DNA from: JAFGQJ01 sp964588525
Lineage (GTDB): Bacteria > Spirochaetota > Spirochaetia > SZUA-6 > DRHE01
DNA: 40,245 nucleotides
Reading direction: 5' to 3'
NCBI GenBank assembly: GCA_964588525.1
Contig: CAZPQC010000020.1
Location: 1 to 40,245 of the forward strand
A program made the position numbers and the translations under genes. Under the pieces are notes generated by a model. That model worked only from the letters and a program-made list of their open reading frames with translations, searched no databases and was not told where the DNA came from. Below, piece by piece: positions 24,486 to 31,478 of the stretch. Every line of letters begins with the position of its first letter. Position 1 is the first letter of the stretch.

Positions 24486-24498
24486 GCCGAGTCTATCC

Positions 24499-24732
24499 CT
24501 ACTTGATTTCCTCGGGATAATCCAATTCGTTCTGGCGCCTGATCTCTTCTATACGATCGAGCGTTTCTTCCGACAGAGATACTTCCTCGAGGTTCTCCAA
24601 AAGATGCTTCGCAGTGTAGCGTTCTTCGCTGAAGGTCCGCTTGATCACCTGACTGAACGACTCATTGCCTTTCTTTCGTTTTGCCAATGCCTCATAGGCT
24701 TCCAGATCGATCGTAATCGTTTTTACCGCCAT
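24499..24732 (-). CDS. vapB: VapB-like antitoxin
   Basis: A 77-residue antitoxin. It starts AVKTITIDLEAYEALAKRKK, then NESFSQVIKRTF, the short ribbon-helix-helix-like pattern of the DUF217/VapB family paired with PIN toxins. The acidic C-terminal half (SLSEETLDRIEEIRRQNE) would bind and inhibit VapC. An in-frame GTG at 24747 would add five residues, but the family begins at this Met. Upstream on the minus strand TTGAAT, 17 bases, TATGTT (complement of 24739-24744) would place the start of transcription at about the ATG itself. That would be a leaderless message and fits the lack of a Shine-Dalgarno. Confidence 0.8.
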   Translation of the reverse strand: MAVKTITIDLEAYEALAKRKKGNESFSQVIKRTFSEERYTAKHLLENLEEVSLSEETLDRIEEIRRQNELDYPEEIK

Positions 24733-25029
24733 GCACTTAACATACACTTATCTTTTTCCGTATTCAAGGGATTGTACGGATATTTACCCTTCGAAAATCG
24801 CCGCCCGGACCTTCAAATCCCGTGGCCTTTCCGGCATCAGCCTCGAAGAAATTCAAGAATTTGGGGATTAACTACCATTGGCCGCTCATTTCCTGAACAG
24901 CGGGATCCTCGCCCAAAGCCCATAAACGGGTAATTCAAGGCGATGTACCCGCCATTGGAAGCGCCGATTTATTTGTCCCGCTGACGTTTTTTTTCGACAC
25001 AGGCTGTCACGACCATGCGAAGCTGTAAA

Positions 25030-25035
25030 TATAAT
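25030..25035 (+). promoter_or_regulatory. Perfect -10 box upstream of the proline operon
   Basis: TATAAT at 25030-25035 with no good -35 at 16-18 bases spacing. A start near 25042 would give a leader of about 98 bases containing the hairpin at 25064-25086. Confidence 0.4.
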
Positions 25036-25063
25036 TCCGTGCTTTGCTACGTGAACGACCGGG

Positions 25064-25086
25064 ATCTTGGCTGGTCCCGCCAAGGT
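25064..25086 (+). promoter_or_regulatory. Leader hairpin upstream of proC
   Basis: ATCTTGGC (25064-25071) pairs with GCCAAGGT (25079-25086) over eight positions with one G-T wobble, loop TGGTCCC. An alternative GGGA/TCCC pairing (25061-25064 with 25075-25078) would exclude part of it. No T-run follows, so it is not a simple terminator. Confidence 0.35.
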
Positions 25087-25139
25087 AGATTGCTGCACGA
25101 GTTTACTTTTCACCGGCCCTGTAATACATTTGCATAGTC

Positions 25140-25949
25140 ATGAACGAAAAATCGGCGGTAGTGAACAGCATAGGATTCATCGGCGGAGGGAATATGGGCT
25201 TTGCCCTGGCCAAAGCGATCTCCGGCCGCTTCCCGAAGGCCGCGATCCACGTCTGCGACGTGCGCAGCGAGCGGGTAGAGCTGTTCGAGCAGGAGCTGTC
25301 CGGGGTACAGGCTTGCGACGATCCGCCCGCCGTGGCCGAAGCGGCGGAGGCGATTTTCATCGCGGTCAAACCTCAGGATATCCAGGCCGTGCTGGAAGCA
25401 ATCCGGGACACCGACAGGCTGCTGATCTCCATCGCTGCGGGCGTTGCGATCAGCCGGATCGAAGGGGTGTGCAAGCTGGCCCGGTTGGTGAGGGTGATGC
25501 CCAATACCCCCTGTCTGGTAGGGGCCATGGCCGCCGGCTACGCCTTCGGATCCAGGATCCGGCCGGCGGACCGGGAGCTGGTGAAGCAACTGCTCGGGGC
25601 GGCGGGCTACGCCGCCGAGGTGGAGGAACAGCTGCTGGACGCGGTGACCGGCTTGAGCGGTTCCGGGCCGGCTTTCGTTGCCCGATTGATCGAAGCCTTC
25701 ATCGAGGCGGGAAAGGGACTCGGGTTGGATCCGGAAGTGGCTCGAAATCTGTCGCTACAGACTTTTTTCGGCACGGCCAAGCTGCTGGCCGACACCGGCA
25801 TGGAATCCCGGAAGCTGGTGGAGATAGTCAGCTCTCCGAAGGGCACCACCGTGGCCGGACGGGAAGTACTGGAAGCCTCCGATTATGCCGATGTAATCGG
25901 GGAAACGATACGGGCTGCCGCGGAGCGCAGCAAGGAGTTGGGACGATGA
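25140..25949 (+). CDS. proC: Pyrroline-5-carboxylate reductase
   Basis: A 269-residue ProC that catalyses the last step of proline synthesis, NAD(P)H-dependent reduction of pyrroline-5-carboxylate. The Rossmann motif is IGFIGGGNMG (11-20); FIAVKPQDI, RVMPNTPCLVGAMA and AVTGLSGSGPAFVARLIEAF follow. The last carries the conserved active-site Ser-Gly region. SPKGTTVAGREVLE is the C-terminal signature. No Shine-Dalgarno precedes ATG 25140. It overlaps proA by ATGA, so proC-proA-proB are translated as one coupled unit. Having all three proline genes in a single run means glutamate-to-proline is complete here. Confidence 0.94.
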   Translation: MNEKSAVVNSIGFIGGGNMGFALAKAISGRFPKAAIHVCDVRSERVELFEQELSGVQACDDPPAVAEAAEAIFIAVKPQDIQAVLEAIRDTDRLLISIAAGVAISRIEGVCKLARLVRVMPNTPCLVGAMAAGYAFGSRIRPADRELVKQLLGAAGYAAEVEEQLLDAVTGLSGSGPAFVARLIEAFIEAGKGLGLDPEVARNLSLQTFFGTAKLLADTGMESRKLVEIVSSPKGTTVAGREVLEASDYADVIGETIRAAAERSKELGR

Positions 25950-27235
25950 CCGTACTGGAACAGGCTCGGGCGGCCAAGAGGGCCAGCTTTCGGCTGGCCG
26001 GCGCCTCGACGGAGCTGAAAGACAGAGCCCTGGCGAGGATCGCCGAAGCTCTCGACCGAGGTAGAAAGCGGATCCTGACGGAAAACCTCAAGGATCAGGA
26101 AAAGGCCAGGGAGACCGGCCTGGCGGATTCCCTGCTCAAACGCCTGGTGCTGACGGATAAGAAGATCGACCAGATCGTGGAGAGCGTGCGGGATGTCGAG
26201 CGTCTGGAGGATCCGGTCGGCAGGACCCTCCTGGAGCGGGAGCTGGATCGGGGCCTGGTCTTGAAGAAGATCACCGTACCGATCGGGGTGATCGGGGTGA
26301 TCTTCGAATCCCGCCCCGATGCCCTGGTGCAGATCTCCACCCTCTGCGTGAAGTCGGGGAACGTGGTGATCCTCAAGGGGGGCTCCGAAGCCCTGCACTC
26401 CAACCGCATCCTCTTCGAGCTGATCCGGGGGGCTGCGGAGGAGGCGGACCCGGTTTTCAAGGACACGCTGCACCTGGTGGAGACGCGCGAGCAGATCGGA
26501 GAGCTCCTCGAGCTGGATCGCTGGATCGACCTGATGATCCCCCGCGGTTCCAACGAGCTGGTACGCCGGATCCAGGAGAGCACCCGCATCCCCGTTCTCG
26601 GGCACGCCGAGGGGATCTGCCACCTGTACGTGGACCGGGATTCGGATCTCGATATGGCCGTGGAGGTGGCCGTCGACGCCAAGTGTCAGTATCCGGCTGT
26701 CTGCAATGCCATCGAGACCGTCCTGGTTCATTCCGCCGTGGCGGAAGAATATTTGCCTCGCCTGGCCGAACGCCTCGAGGGGGTCGAGTTGCGCGGGGAT
26801 GAGCGGACCCGCGGCATCATCCAGGCCAAGGCCGCTGCGGAGGAGGATTGGAACACGGAGTATTTGGACCTGATCCTATCGATCCGGGTGGTGGACACCC
26901 TGGAGGAGGCCGTGGACCATATCAACACCTACGGCAGCCACCACACCGATGCGATCGTGACCCGGGATGAGGAGGCGGCCCGCCGATTTCTATCCGATGT
27001 GGATTCCAGCTCGGTGATGTGGAACTGTTCGACCCGCTTCTCCGACGGCTTCCGCTACGGTCTGGGTGCGGAGGTGGGCATCTCCACGGGCAAGATCCAC
27101 GCCCGCGGCCCGGTCGGTCTGGAAGGACTGACCAGCACCAAGTACATACTCGAAGGGGGCGGTCAGATCGTGGCCGACTACGCCGGCGGGGGCAAGCGCT
27201 TCACCCACAGGGATCTGCCCCAGCGGGATCGCTGA
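25946..27235 (+). CDS. proA: Glutamate-5-semialdehyde dehydrogenase (gamma-glutamyl phosphate reductase)
   Basis: A 429-residue ProA that reduces glutamyl-5-phosphate to glutamate-5-semialdehyde. The catalytic Cys253 is in YPAVCNAIETVLVH. VPIGVIGVIFESRPDALVQ, SGNVVILKGGSEA and MIPRGSNELVRRIQ are standard. GLGAEVGISTGKIHARGPVGLEGLTSTKY closes the protein as in all ProA. ATG 25946 overlaps the proC stop (ATGA) and its own TGA shares one base with the proB ATG. The longer open frame beginning at 25067 is an overlap artefact inside proC. Confidence 0.95.
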   Translation: MTVLEQARAAKRASFRLAGASTELKDRALARIAEALDRGRKRILTENLKDQEKARETGLADSLLKRLVLTDKKIDQIVESVRDVERLEDPVGRTLLERELDRGLVLKKITVPIGVIGVIFESRPDALVQISTLCVKSGNVVILKGGSEALHSNRILFELIRGAAEEADPVFKDTLHLVETREQIGELLELDRWIDLMIPRGSNELVRRIQESTRIPVLGHAEGICHLYVDRDSDLDMAVEVAVDAKCQYPAVCNAIETVLVHSAVAEEYLPRLAERLEGVELRGDERTRGIIQAKAAAEEDWNTEYLDLILSIRVVDTLEEAVDHINTYGSHHTDAIVTRDEEAARRFLSDVDSSSVMWNCSTRFSDGFRYGLGAEVGISTGKIHARGPVGLEGLTSTKYILEGGGQIVADYAGGGKRFTHRDLPQRDR

Positions 27236-28044
27236 TGAGGATCTGCATCAAGATCGGCACCGCTTTGATCAGCCGGGGAAACCGTCTCAACTACCGCTGG
27301 CTCAAGGGCAAAGTGCGGGAGATCGCCGCTTTGCAGAAACGGGGTAATGAGATCGTGATCGTCAGCTCCGGAGCCGTGGCCGCCGGTATGGAGATCGCAG
27401 GCCGGACGGTCCGTCCCACGAAAACCCTCGAGATTCAGATGATGTCGGGGATCGGCCAGGTCCGGCTGATGAAGTACTACAAGGAATACTTCAAGCCCGA
27501 GGGCATCCACGTGGCCCAGATCCTGCTCACCCACCACAACTTCTCCTCCAAGAACGAGGAGGCGACGATCCGGGAGATCATGGAATCCTATATAGGCGCC
27601 GGGATAATCCCCATCGTGAATGAAAACGACATAATCAACAAAGAGGAGGTGGAGTTCCAGCCCGTATTCACGGATAACGACATCCTGGCAGCGTTGGTGG
27701 CGGTTCGGATCAAGGCCGAGCTGCTTCTGATCCTCACCGATGTCGACGGGTTGTATCAGGGAAACCCCAAACGGGATCGACAGGCCAAATTCGTCGAGGA
27801 GGTGGAGCTGATCGACCACCGCATCGAGCAGATGGCGGCCAAGGAGTCCAATCCCCTCGGACTGGGCGGCATGGCCTCCAAGGTTCAGGCCGCCAAGATG
27901 GTAGCCTCCCACGGCATCGACACCATCGTGGCCAACGGCCGCTATCCCGTAGAGCAGATCCTCGGCAGGAAAGTTACAAGCACGTTGTTTCGCGCCGGTT
28001 GCCCAGTTCTGCGAAGCCCTGGAGGCGGAGGGCATTCCCTGTGA
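27235..28044 (+). CDS. proB: Glutamate 5-kinase, kinase domain only, 3' end fused to foreign sequence
   Basis: A 269-residue ProB, first enzyme of proline synthesis. The amino-acid-kinase fold is intact: CIKIGTALIS at the start, VIVSSGAVAAGM, IPIVNENDII, FTDNDILAALVA and LLILTDVDGLYQGNP. GLGGMASKVQAAKMVASHGI is the Lys region binding ATP. There is no PUA domain. From Phe252 (TSTLF) the frame continues for 17 residues (RAGCPVLRSPGGGGHSL) that do not look like ProB, because this DNA encodes an aminotransferase C-terminus in the +1 frame. A deletion seems to have replaced the proB 3' end. The kinase domain ends at about that point, so activity may be preserved. Feedback inhibition by proline resides in the kinase domain. 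Confidence 0.9.
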   Translation: MRICIKIGTALISRGNRLNYRWLKGKVREIAALQKRGNEIVIVSSGAVAAGMEIAGRTVRPTKTLEIQMMSGIGQVRLMKYYKEYFKPEGIHVAQILLTHHNFSSKNEEATIREIMESYIGAGIIPIVNENDIINKEEVEFQPVFTDNDILAALVAVRIKAELLLILTDVDGLYQGNPKRDRQAKFVEEVELIDHRIEQMAAKESNPLGLGGMASKVQAAKMVASHGIDTIVANGRYPVEQILGRKVTSTLFRAGCPVLRSPGGGGHSL

Positions 28045-28312
28045 AGCGAACAAGATCACCGGCGGAATGGCGACCTACCTGTACGATATCTTTCAGAATC
28101 GCAGCGCCTTTCCGGGCAGCGAGTTTCCCTTCGTTTCGCGGGATCTGGGATCGAATATCACCTACCCGAAGGGATCGTGTCCCCGGGCTGAGCTGGCCTT
28201 CGAACAGACCTTCAACCTCAACATCAGTGAGTTTTATACTACCGGGGACATCGACGACATGATCGGGGCGGCCGAAAAGGTCGCTCAGTACTACCGCGTG
28301 AAAAACGCCTAA
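27989..28312 (+). pseudogene. C-terminal remnant of a DegT/DnrJ/EryC1/StrS aminotransferase
   Basis: In the +1 frame relative to proB, about 107 codons read as the end of a PLP-dependent sugar aminotransferase of the DegT family. FCEALEAEGIPCEANK, MATYLYDIFQNRSAF, SEFPF, then the family's final block CPRAELAFEQTFNLNISEFYTT and AAEKVAQYYR. The N-terminal two thirds, including the PLP Lys, are missing. The match begins at base 27989, exactly where ProB similarity ends. An ATG at 28067 could start a short product, but it would have no active site. The following sugar isomerase gene may be from the same lost sugar-metabolism cluster. Confidence 0.72.
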
Positions 28313-28325
28313 AGGAGGGCGCGTC

Positions 28326-29129
28326 ATGAGACGAAAGTTCGACATCGCTATTCAGCTGCACCTTCCCGAGAAATACAGAGAGGACTCGTATTTCAACGAG
28401 GTACTGGAAACCCTCCGGGAGCTCGGCTTCGCCGGGGTGGAGTTGAACATGCTGGATCCGGAGAAAATCGTTCCTGATGATCTGGAGGAGTTCCTGCACA
28501 ACTACGGTTTGAAGTTTACCATGCTGGCCACAGGAGCTACGGCAAAAAAGCGGGGACTATCCTTGTCCAGTGAGGACGAGCAGGTGCGCCGCCGTTCAGT
28601 CAGCGAGTGTCGGAGTTTCATTGATTTTGCAGCACGGTTTCGGGCCGGCGTTATCGTGGGCTATCTCAAAGGCGGCCCCGCTGCCGATCCCCATCAGGCT
28701 CGCCGTAGCATCGAAGAATCGTTACGCGAAGTGGTGCCAAGGGCGATTGAAAAGCAGGTACCCTTTCTTGTCGAAGCTACCAACCGCTACGAATCGAGCA
28801 TTGTGAACACACTGGATGATGCTCACGCGTTGATAACCGTCTTCGCTGAAAACCCGATCGTACAGATGCTGCCGGATACCTTTCACATGAATATCGAGGA
28901 GAAGGACATGTTCGCTTCCCTGGAGAAACATCGGAAGCACTACTCGAACCTCCACATTTCCGACAACAACCGCTTCTTCCCGGGATTCGGGGCCATCCGG
29001 TTCGCCGACCTATTCGATTTCCTCCGGTCCATAGACTACTCCGGAATGGTCGCCATAGAAGGAAATACGACGATTGATCTTCTTTCCGATATTCGCGCAG
29101 CGATGAAATACCTCGAGCCGCTTTTATGA
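28326..29129 (+). CDS. Sugar phosphate isomerase/epimerase-like TIM-barrel protein
   Basis: A 267-residue protein of the xylose-isomerase-like TIM-barrel superfamily. LRELGFAGVELNMLDPEK, VPFLVEATNRYESS, MLPDTFHMNIEEKD, YSNLHISDNNRFFPGFG and YSGMVAIEGN carry the Glu, Asp/His, His and Glu metal ligands in the expected order. It probably isomerises or epimerises a sugar or sugar acid. AAAGGAGG lies 7 bases before ATG 28326. It starts 13 bases after the aminotransferase remnant, and its codon use looks less GC-rich than proA or proB. It is only distantly similar to the TIM-barrel gene at 20.7 kb. Confidence 0.8.
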   Translation: MRRKFDIAIQLHLPEKYREDSYFNEVLETLRELGFAGVELNMLDPEKIVPDDLEEFLHNYGLKFTMLATGATAKKRGLSLSSEDEQVRRRSVSECRSFIDFAARFRAGVIVGYLKGGPAADPHQARRSIEESLREVVPRAIEKQVPFLVEATNRYESSIVNTLDDAHALITVFAENPIVQMLPDTFHMNIEEKDMFASLEKHRKHYSNLHISDNNRFFPGFGAIRFADLFDFLRSIDYSGMVAIEGNTTIDLLSDIRAAMKYLEPLL

Positions 29130-29177
29130 ACGGTCTTGGCGGTGATTCGACGATACGGGCCGGAGCAGGCGGGGGGT

Positions 29178-29205
29178 GCTACAGCCGGGGACCCCGGTCT
29201 GGAGC
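29178..29205 (+). other. GC-rich hairpin before msrB
   Basis: GCTACAGCCGG and its near-complement CCGGTCTGGAGC can fold around GGACC with one mismatch and one bulge. No T-run follows. It lies in the 102-base gap before msrB and could be a 3' structure of the upstream message or a leader element. Confidence 0.3.
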
Positions 29206-29231
29206 CTGAACGAATAACAGAGAGGAGTTCA

Positions 29232-29645
29232 ATGAACAAAGACAGCAAACGAAGCGATGCCGAGTGGAAAAAAATCTTGAGCCCCGAGCAGTACGAGGTC
29301 CTGCGCCGTAAAGGCACCGAGCGGGCCTTCACCGGAAAGTACTACAACAGCAAGGAAACGGGAGTGTACCGCTGTGCCGGCTGCGGGAATCCCCTGTTCG
29401 ACTCGGAGACGAAATTCGACTCCGGCAGCGGCTGGCCCAGCTACTACCAGGCGGTTTCCGAAGATGCCGTCGACACCGTTGAGGATCAGAGCTACGGCAT
29501 GACCCGCACAGAGGTGCTCTGCGCCCGCTGCGGCGGTCACCTCGGCCACGTATTCCCCGACGGCCCCGAACCCACGGGTCGGCGCTACTGCATCAACTCG
29601 ATCTCCCTGGACTTTGAGCCCCGGGTGAAGCTCGAGGAGAGCTGA
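29232..29645 (+). CDS. msrB: Peptide-methionine (R)-S-oxide reductase MsrB
   Basis: A 137-residue stand-alone MsrB that reduces the R form of methionine sulfoxide in proteins using thioredoxin. The zinc site is two CxxC pairs, Cys48/Cys51 (CAGC) and Cys97/Cys100 (CARC). The catalytic Cys120 is in RRYCINSISLDF. SGSGWPSYYQ and CGGHLGHVFPDGPEPTG are invariant family blocks. GAGAGGAG precedes ATG 29232; the open frame extends upstream without homology. There is no MsrA fusion and no signal peptide, so it repairs cytosolic proteins. With tpx and the thioredoxin-like proteins it points to real oxidant exposure. Confidence 0.94.
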   Translation: MNKDSKRSDAEWKKILSPEQYEVLRRKGTERAFTGKYYNSKETGVYRCAGCGNPLFDSETKFDSGSGWPSYYQAVSEDAVDTVEDQSYGMTRTEVLCARCGGHLGHVFPDGPEPTGRRYCINSISLDFEPRVKLEES

Positions 29646-29710
29646 GCGGGCCATTACGGCTGTTGCCTGTCGGGCCGCTGGCCTTCCGGACGGGTATACG
29701 CCCGGATAGG

Positions 29711-29828
29711 GGAAAGCGGTAAATTTTAAAGTCCCGCTTTAAATTTTCCTAGAAACCTGAGGGTTCTCGGCTTTCTTTTTGGGAAGGGTGAAAATGCTCA
29801 GGAAAACGGTAAAATTTAAAGTCCCCGC
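29711..29828 (+). repeat. Pair of 25-bp direct repeats 90 bp apart, with an inverted third copy
   Basis: Copy A at 29711-29735 and copy B at 29801-29825 agree at 23 of 25 bases (GGAAA-CGGTAAA-TTTAAAGTCCC with two variable positions) and are exactly 90 bases apart. A third, inverted core CTTTAAATTTT at 29737-29747 pairs with copy A (29721-29731) as an 11-bp stem with one mismatch and a TCCCG loop. The AT-rich cores stand out from the GC-rich surroundings. The function is unknown. It lies between msrB and the MNT/HEPN pair, in a gap of about 245 bases with no gene. Confidence 0.75.
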
Positions 29829-29890
29829 AGGGTCGGCGGGCCGCCAGGATCTTTTGACACCTTCCTCAATAACGGCTACACTGATCGTGC

Positions 29891-30241
29891 ATGCCGATGG
29901 TTACCGAGGACGGGCTTCAGGACATTGTAAACATTATTCGCGACATTTTTCCAGTGCGGAAGATCCTGGTCTTCGGCTCTTACGCCAGGGGGGATGCCCA
30001 TCAGCACAGCGATCTCAACCTCTGCGTGGTTGTCGCTCCCACCGCCGAGCAGCCCCTGGAGGAATGGCCCTCCAAGAGCTGGCTTTACCGGGCCGCCAGG
30101 CTGACCGAACGCATCGCCTCCGCCGAGGTAGCCGTTGATCCGTACGTATTCACTGAGGGCGAGTTCGCTGCCCTGCGGGACAGGGAGCATCCCCTGGTCG
30201 GGCAGATACTCGAGGAGGGGAGGGTGGTTTATGAACAATAA
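29891..30241 (+). CDS. MNT-domain nucleotidyltransferase, MntA-like
   Basis: A 116-residue minimal nucleotidyltransferase, the small partner in MNT/HEPN gene pairs. The signature VFGSYARGDAHQHSDLNL gives Gly29, Ser30 and Asp41, but the usual second Asp of GSX10DXD is Asn43. A later acidic residue is Asp83 or so in VAVDPYV. In studied MntA-HepT pairs the MNT protein AMPylates and so silences the HEPN toxin. The Asn change could lower or abolish metal-dependent catalysis. The gene overlaps the HEPN gene by 11 bases. No clear ribosome-binding site precedes ATG 29891; Met3 at 29897 is an alternative start. Confidence 0.8.
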   Translation: MPMVTEDGLQDIVNIIRDIFPVRKILVFGSYARGDAHQHSDLNLCVVVAPTAEQPLEEWPSKSWLYRAARLTERIASAEVAVDPYVFTEGEFAALRDREHPLVGQILEEGRVVYEQ

Positions 30242-30653
30242 CGAGCGGGAGGCCCTGCGCTGGTATGTGCAGGGAGCCAAGGACAGCAAGACCGCCGAGA
30301 AAAATGCCAGAGCCGGAGATTTCGAGATCTCCTGTTTTTTGTTTCAGCAGGCAGCCGAGAAAGTGCTCAAAGCCTTTCTGATCCTGCAGGGTGAGCGGGT
30401 CGTTACCGGCCATTCCACCGCCAAGCTGGCCCGAGCCTGTCAGCGCTACGATGCAGGATATTCAGCCATTGCTCGGCCCTGTGCCGAGCTCGATGTTCTC
30501 TACATTCCCACCCGCTATCCGTATGCCCTGCCCGAAGGTGCACCTTACGAGTTCTTTACCCTGGAACAGGCGCAAAAAGCGGCGGATGACTTCCAGGATG
30601 TCTACCGATTGGTCTACCGATCCTTCGAGCATCTGACCGAGCACACCGGGTAG
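30231..30653 (+). CDS. HEPN-domain protein
   Basis: A 140-residue all-helical HEPN protein coupled to the MNT gene. The core CFLFQQAAEKVLKAFLILQG, then TGHSTAKLARACQ and LDVLYIPTRYPYALPEG, EFFTLEQAQKAADD is the PF05168-type HEPN pattern. The Rx4-6H ribonuclease motif of HepT toxins is not visible: the Arg of the TRYP segment is not followed by a suitable His. It may therefore not be an RNase and may act as a nucleotide-binding or structural partner. ATG 30231 follows GAGGGGAGGG and lies within the MNT gene end. The NUDIX gene starts 7 bases after its stop. Confidence 0.82.
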   Translation: MNNNEREALRWYVQGAKDSKTAEKNARAGDFEISCFLFQQAAEKVLKAFLILQGERVVTGHSTAKLARACQRYDAGYSAIARPCAELDVLYIPTRYPYALPEGAPYEFFTLEQAQKAADDFQDVYRLVYRSFEHLTEHTG

Positions 30654-30660
30654 CGCATCG

Positions 30661-31218
30661 ATGCGCATCATCGGCGAGCGCGTGCTGCACGAACAGAGCT
30701 GGACCCTGTTGAAGGAAAAGCGCTACCTGGACACCAGGGGCAGAGAGGGACGCTGGACCTACATCGAACGCCGGGAGCGGCGGGAAGCGGCGGTCATCGT
30801 GGCAGCTACGGAGCGCAGCGGCTCTCTGGTGCTCATCGAACAGTTCCGGATTCCCTTTGAAGCGGAAGTGTTGGAGTTTCCCGCCGGCTTGATCGATCCG
30901 GGGGAGACGCCGCAGCAAACCGCCTGCCGGGAGCTCGCCGAAGAGACCGGTTACACGGGCAAGGTGGTCCACGTCGGACCGGGGGTCAGCAGCACGGCGG
31001 GTCTATCCACGGAGATCGTCCACATGGTGTACATGCGCGTGGCCGAAGAGCCGACGCTTGTTCCGCAGCACGAGGGTTCGGAACGGATACGCGTGTTTAC
31101 CCTCCGGCCCGGGGATGTCGGAGGTTTTCTTTCCGAGTGTGAACGGGAGAACCGTATCCTGGATGCCAAGCTGTATACCTATCTGAGAGACCGCCTGCAA
31201 GGAGGAGATCGGCCATGA
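30661..31218 (+). CDS. NUDIX hydrolase, ADP-ribose pyrophosphatase-like
   Basis: A 185-residue NUDIX protein. The catalytic box is complete, Gly76 to Glu95 (GLIDPGE, then REL-EE-G), with the FPAGLIDPGET context of ADP-ribose pyrophosphatases (NudF/YqkG). These hydrolyse ADP-ribose and related NDP-sugars to AMP and ribose-5-phosphate. The N-terminal ERRERREAAVIVA and IEQFR strands also fit. There is no independent Shine-Dalgarno; the start is 7 bases after the HEPN stop. It overlaps the next gene by ATGA. A possible functional link is removal of nucleotide products made by the MNT enzyme, but this is speculation. Confidence 0.88.
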   Translation: MRIIGERVLHEQSWTLLKEKRYLDTRGREGRWTYIERRERREAAVIVAATERSGSLVLIEQFRIPFEAEVLEFPAGLIDPGETPQQTACRELAEETGYTGKVVHVGPGVSSTAGLSTEIVHMVYMRVAEEPTLVPQHEGSERIRVFTLRPGDVGGFLSECERENRILDAKLYTYLRDRLQGGDRP

Positions 31219-31469
31219 AACGAATCATCCTGCTGCTGATTATTGTCGGGATCATTGGACTGGCCGTGGGCTACCTGATCTTTGCCCGTACATCCAGCGG
31301 GTACGTGAGCGTTCAGGTGTTGATCAGCCCATCGAAAAACGTGCTCGATGACCTGGTCAAATCGGTGACCGGAATCAAGCAGATACGCCGAAACATCCTG
31401 ATATGCGGGGCGGTGGGAGCCGGAGTCGGCCTGCTGCTGGGTCTGGTGACCTCCAGAGCGCGAAGATAA
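31215..31469 (+). CDS. Small protein with two predicted transmembrane segments
   Basis: An 84-residue protein I do not recognise. Residues 4-23 (ILLLIIVGIIGLAVG core) and 61-79 (ILICGAVGAGVGLLLGLV) are hydrophobic. Between them is a soluble loop of about 37 residues with STSSGYVSVQ-like polarity (actual: RTSSGYVSVQ). Both ends are basic (MKR and RARR), consistent with both termini on the cytoplasmic side. The ATG at 31215 overlaps the NUDIX stop by 4 bases, and the Rieske-FAD gene starts 9 bases after its stop. It may anchor or regulate a neighbour, but nothing in the sequence proves this. Confidence 0.6.
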   Translation: MKRIILLLIIVGIIGLAVGYLIFARTSSGYVSVQVLISPSKNVLDDLVKSVTGIKQIRRNILICGAVGAGVGLLLGLVTSRARR

Positions 31470-31478
31470 GGAGCAACT

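Larger units (their letters stand above)
24733..25139. other. Intergenic region between vapB and proC
   Basis: About 400 bases with no gene I can support. One frame near 24788-24868 ends in ISLEEIQEFGD-stop and may be the tail of a lost gene, but I do not recognise it. The region also contains the proC -10 box and a leader hairpin listed separately. A run of eight T at 24986-24994 has no convincing stem before it. Confidence 0.5.

Noticed and set aside
24788..24868. Remnant gene ending in ISLEEIQEFGD
   Set aside because: Too short and not recognisable; mentioned only under the intergenic region.
24986..24994. T-run as a terminator between vapB and proC
   Set aside because: No stable stem precedes it on the plus strand, and no plus-strand gene ends there.
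29646..29890. CRISPR-like array between msrB and the MNT gene
   Set aside because: Only two direct copies with 65 bases between, one inverted copy and no cas genes.
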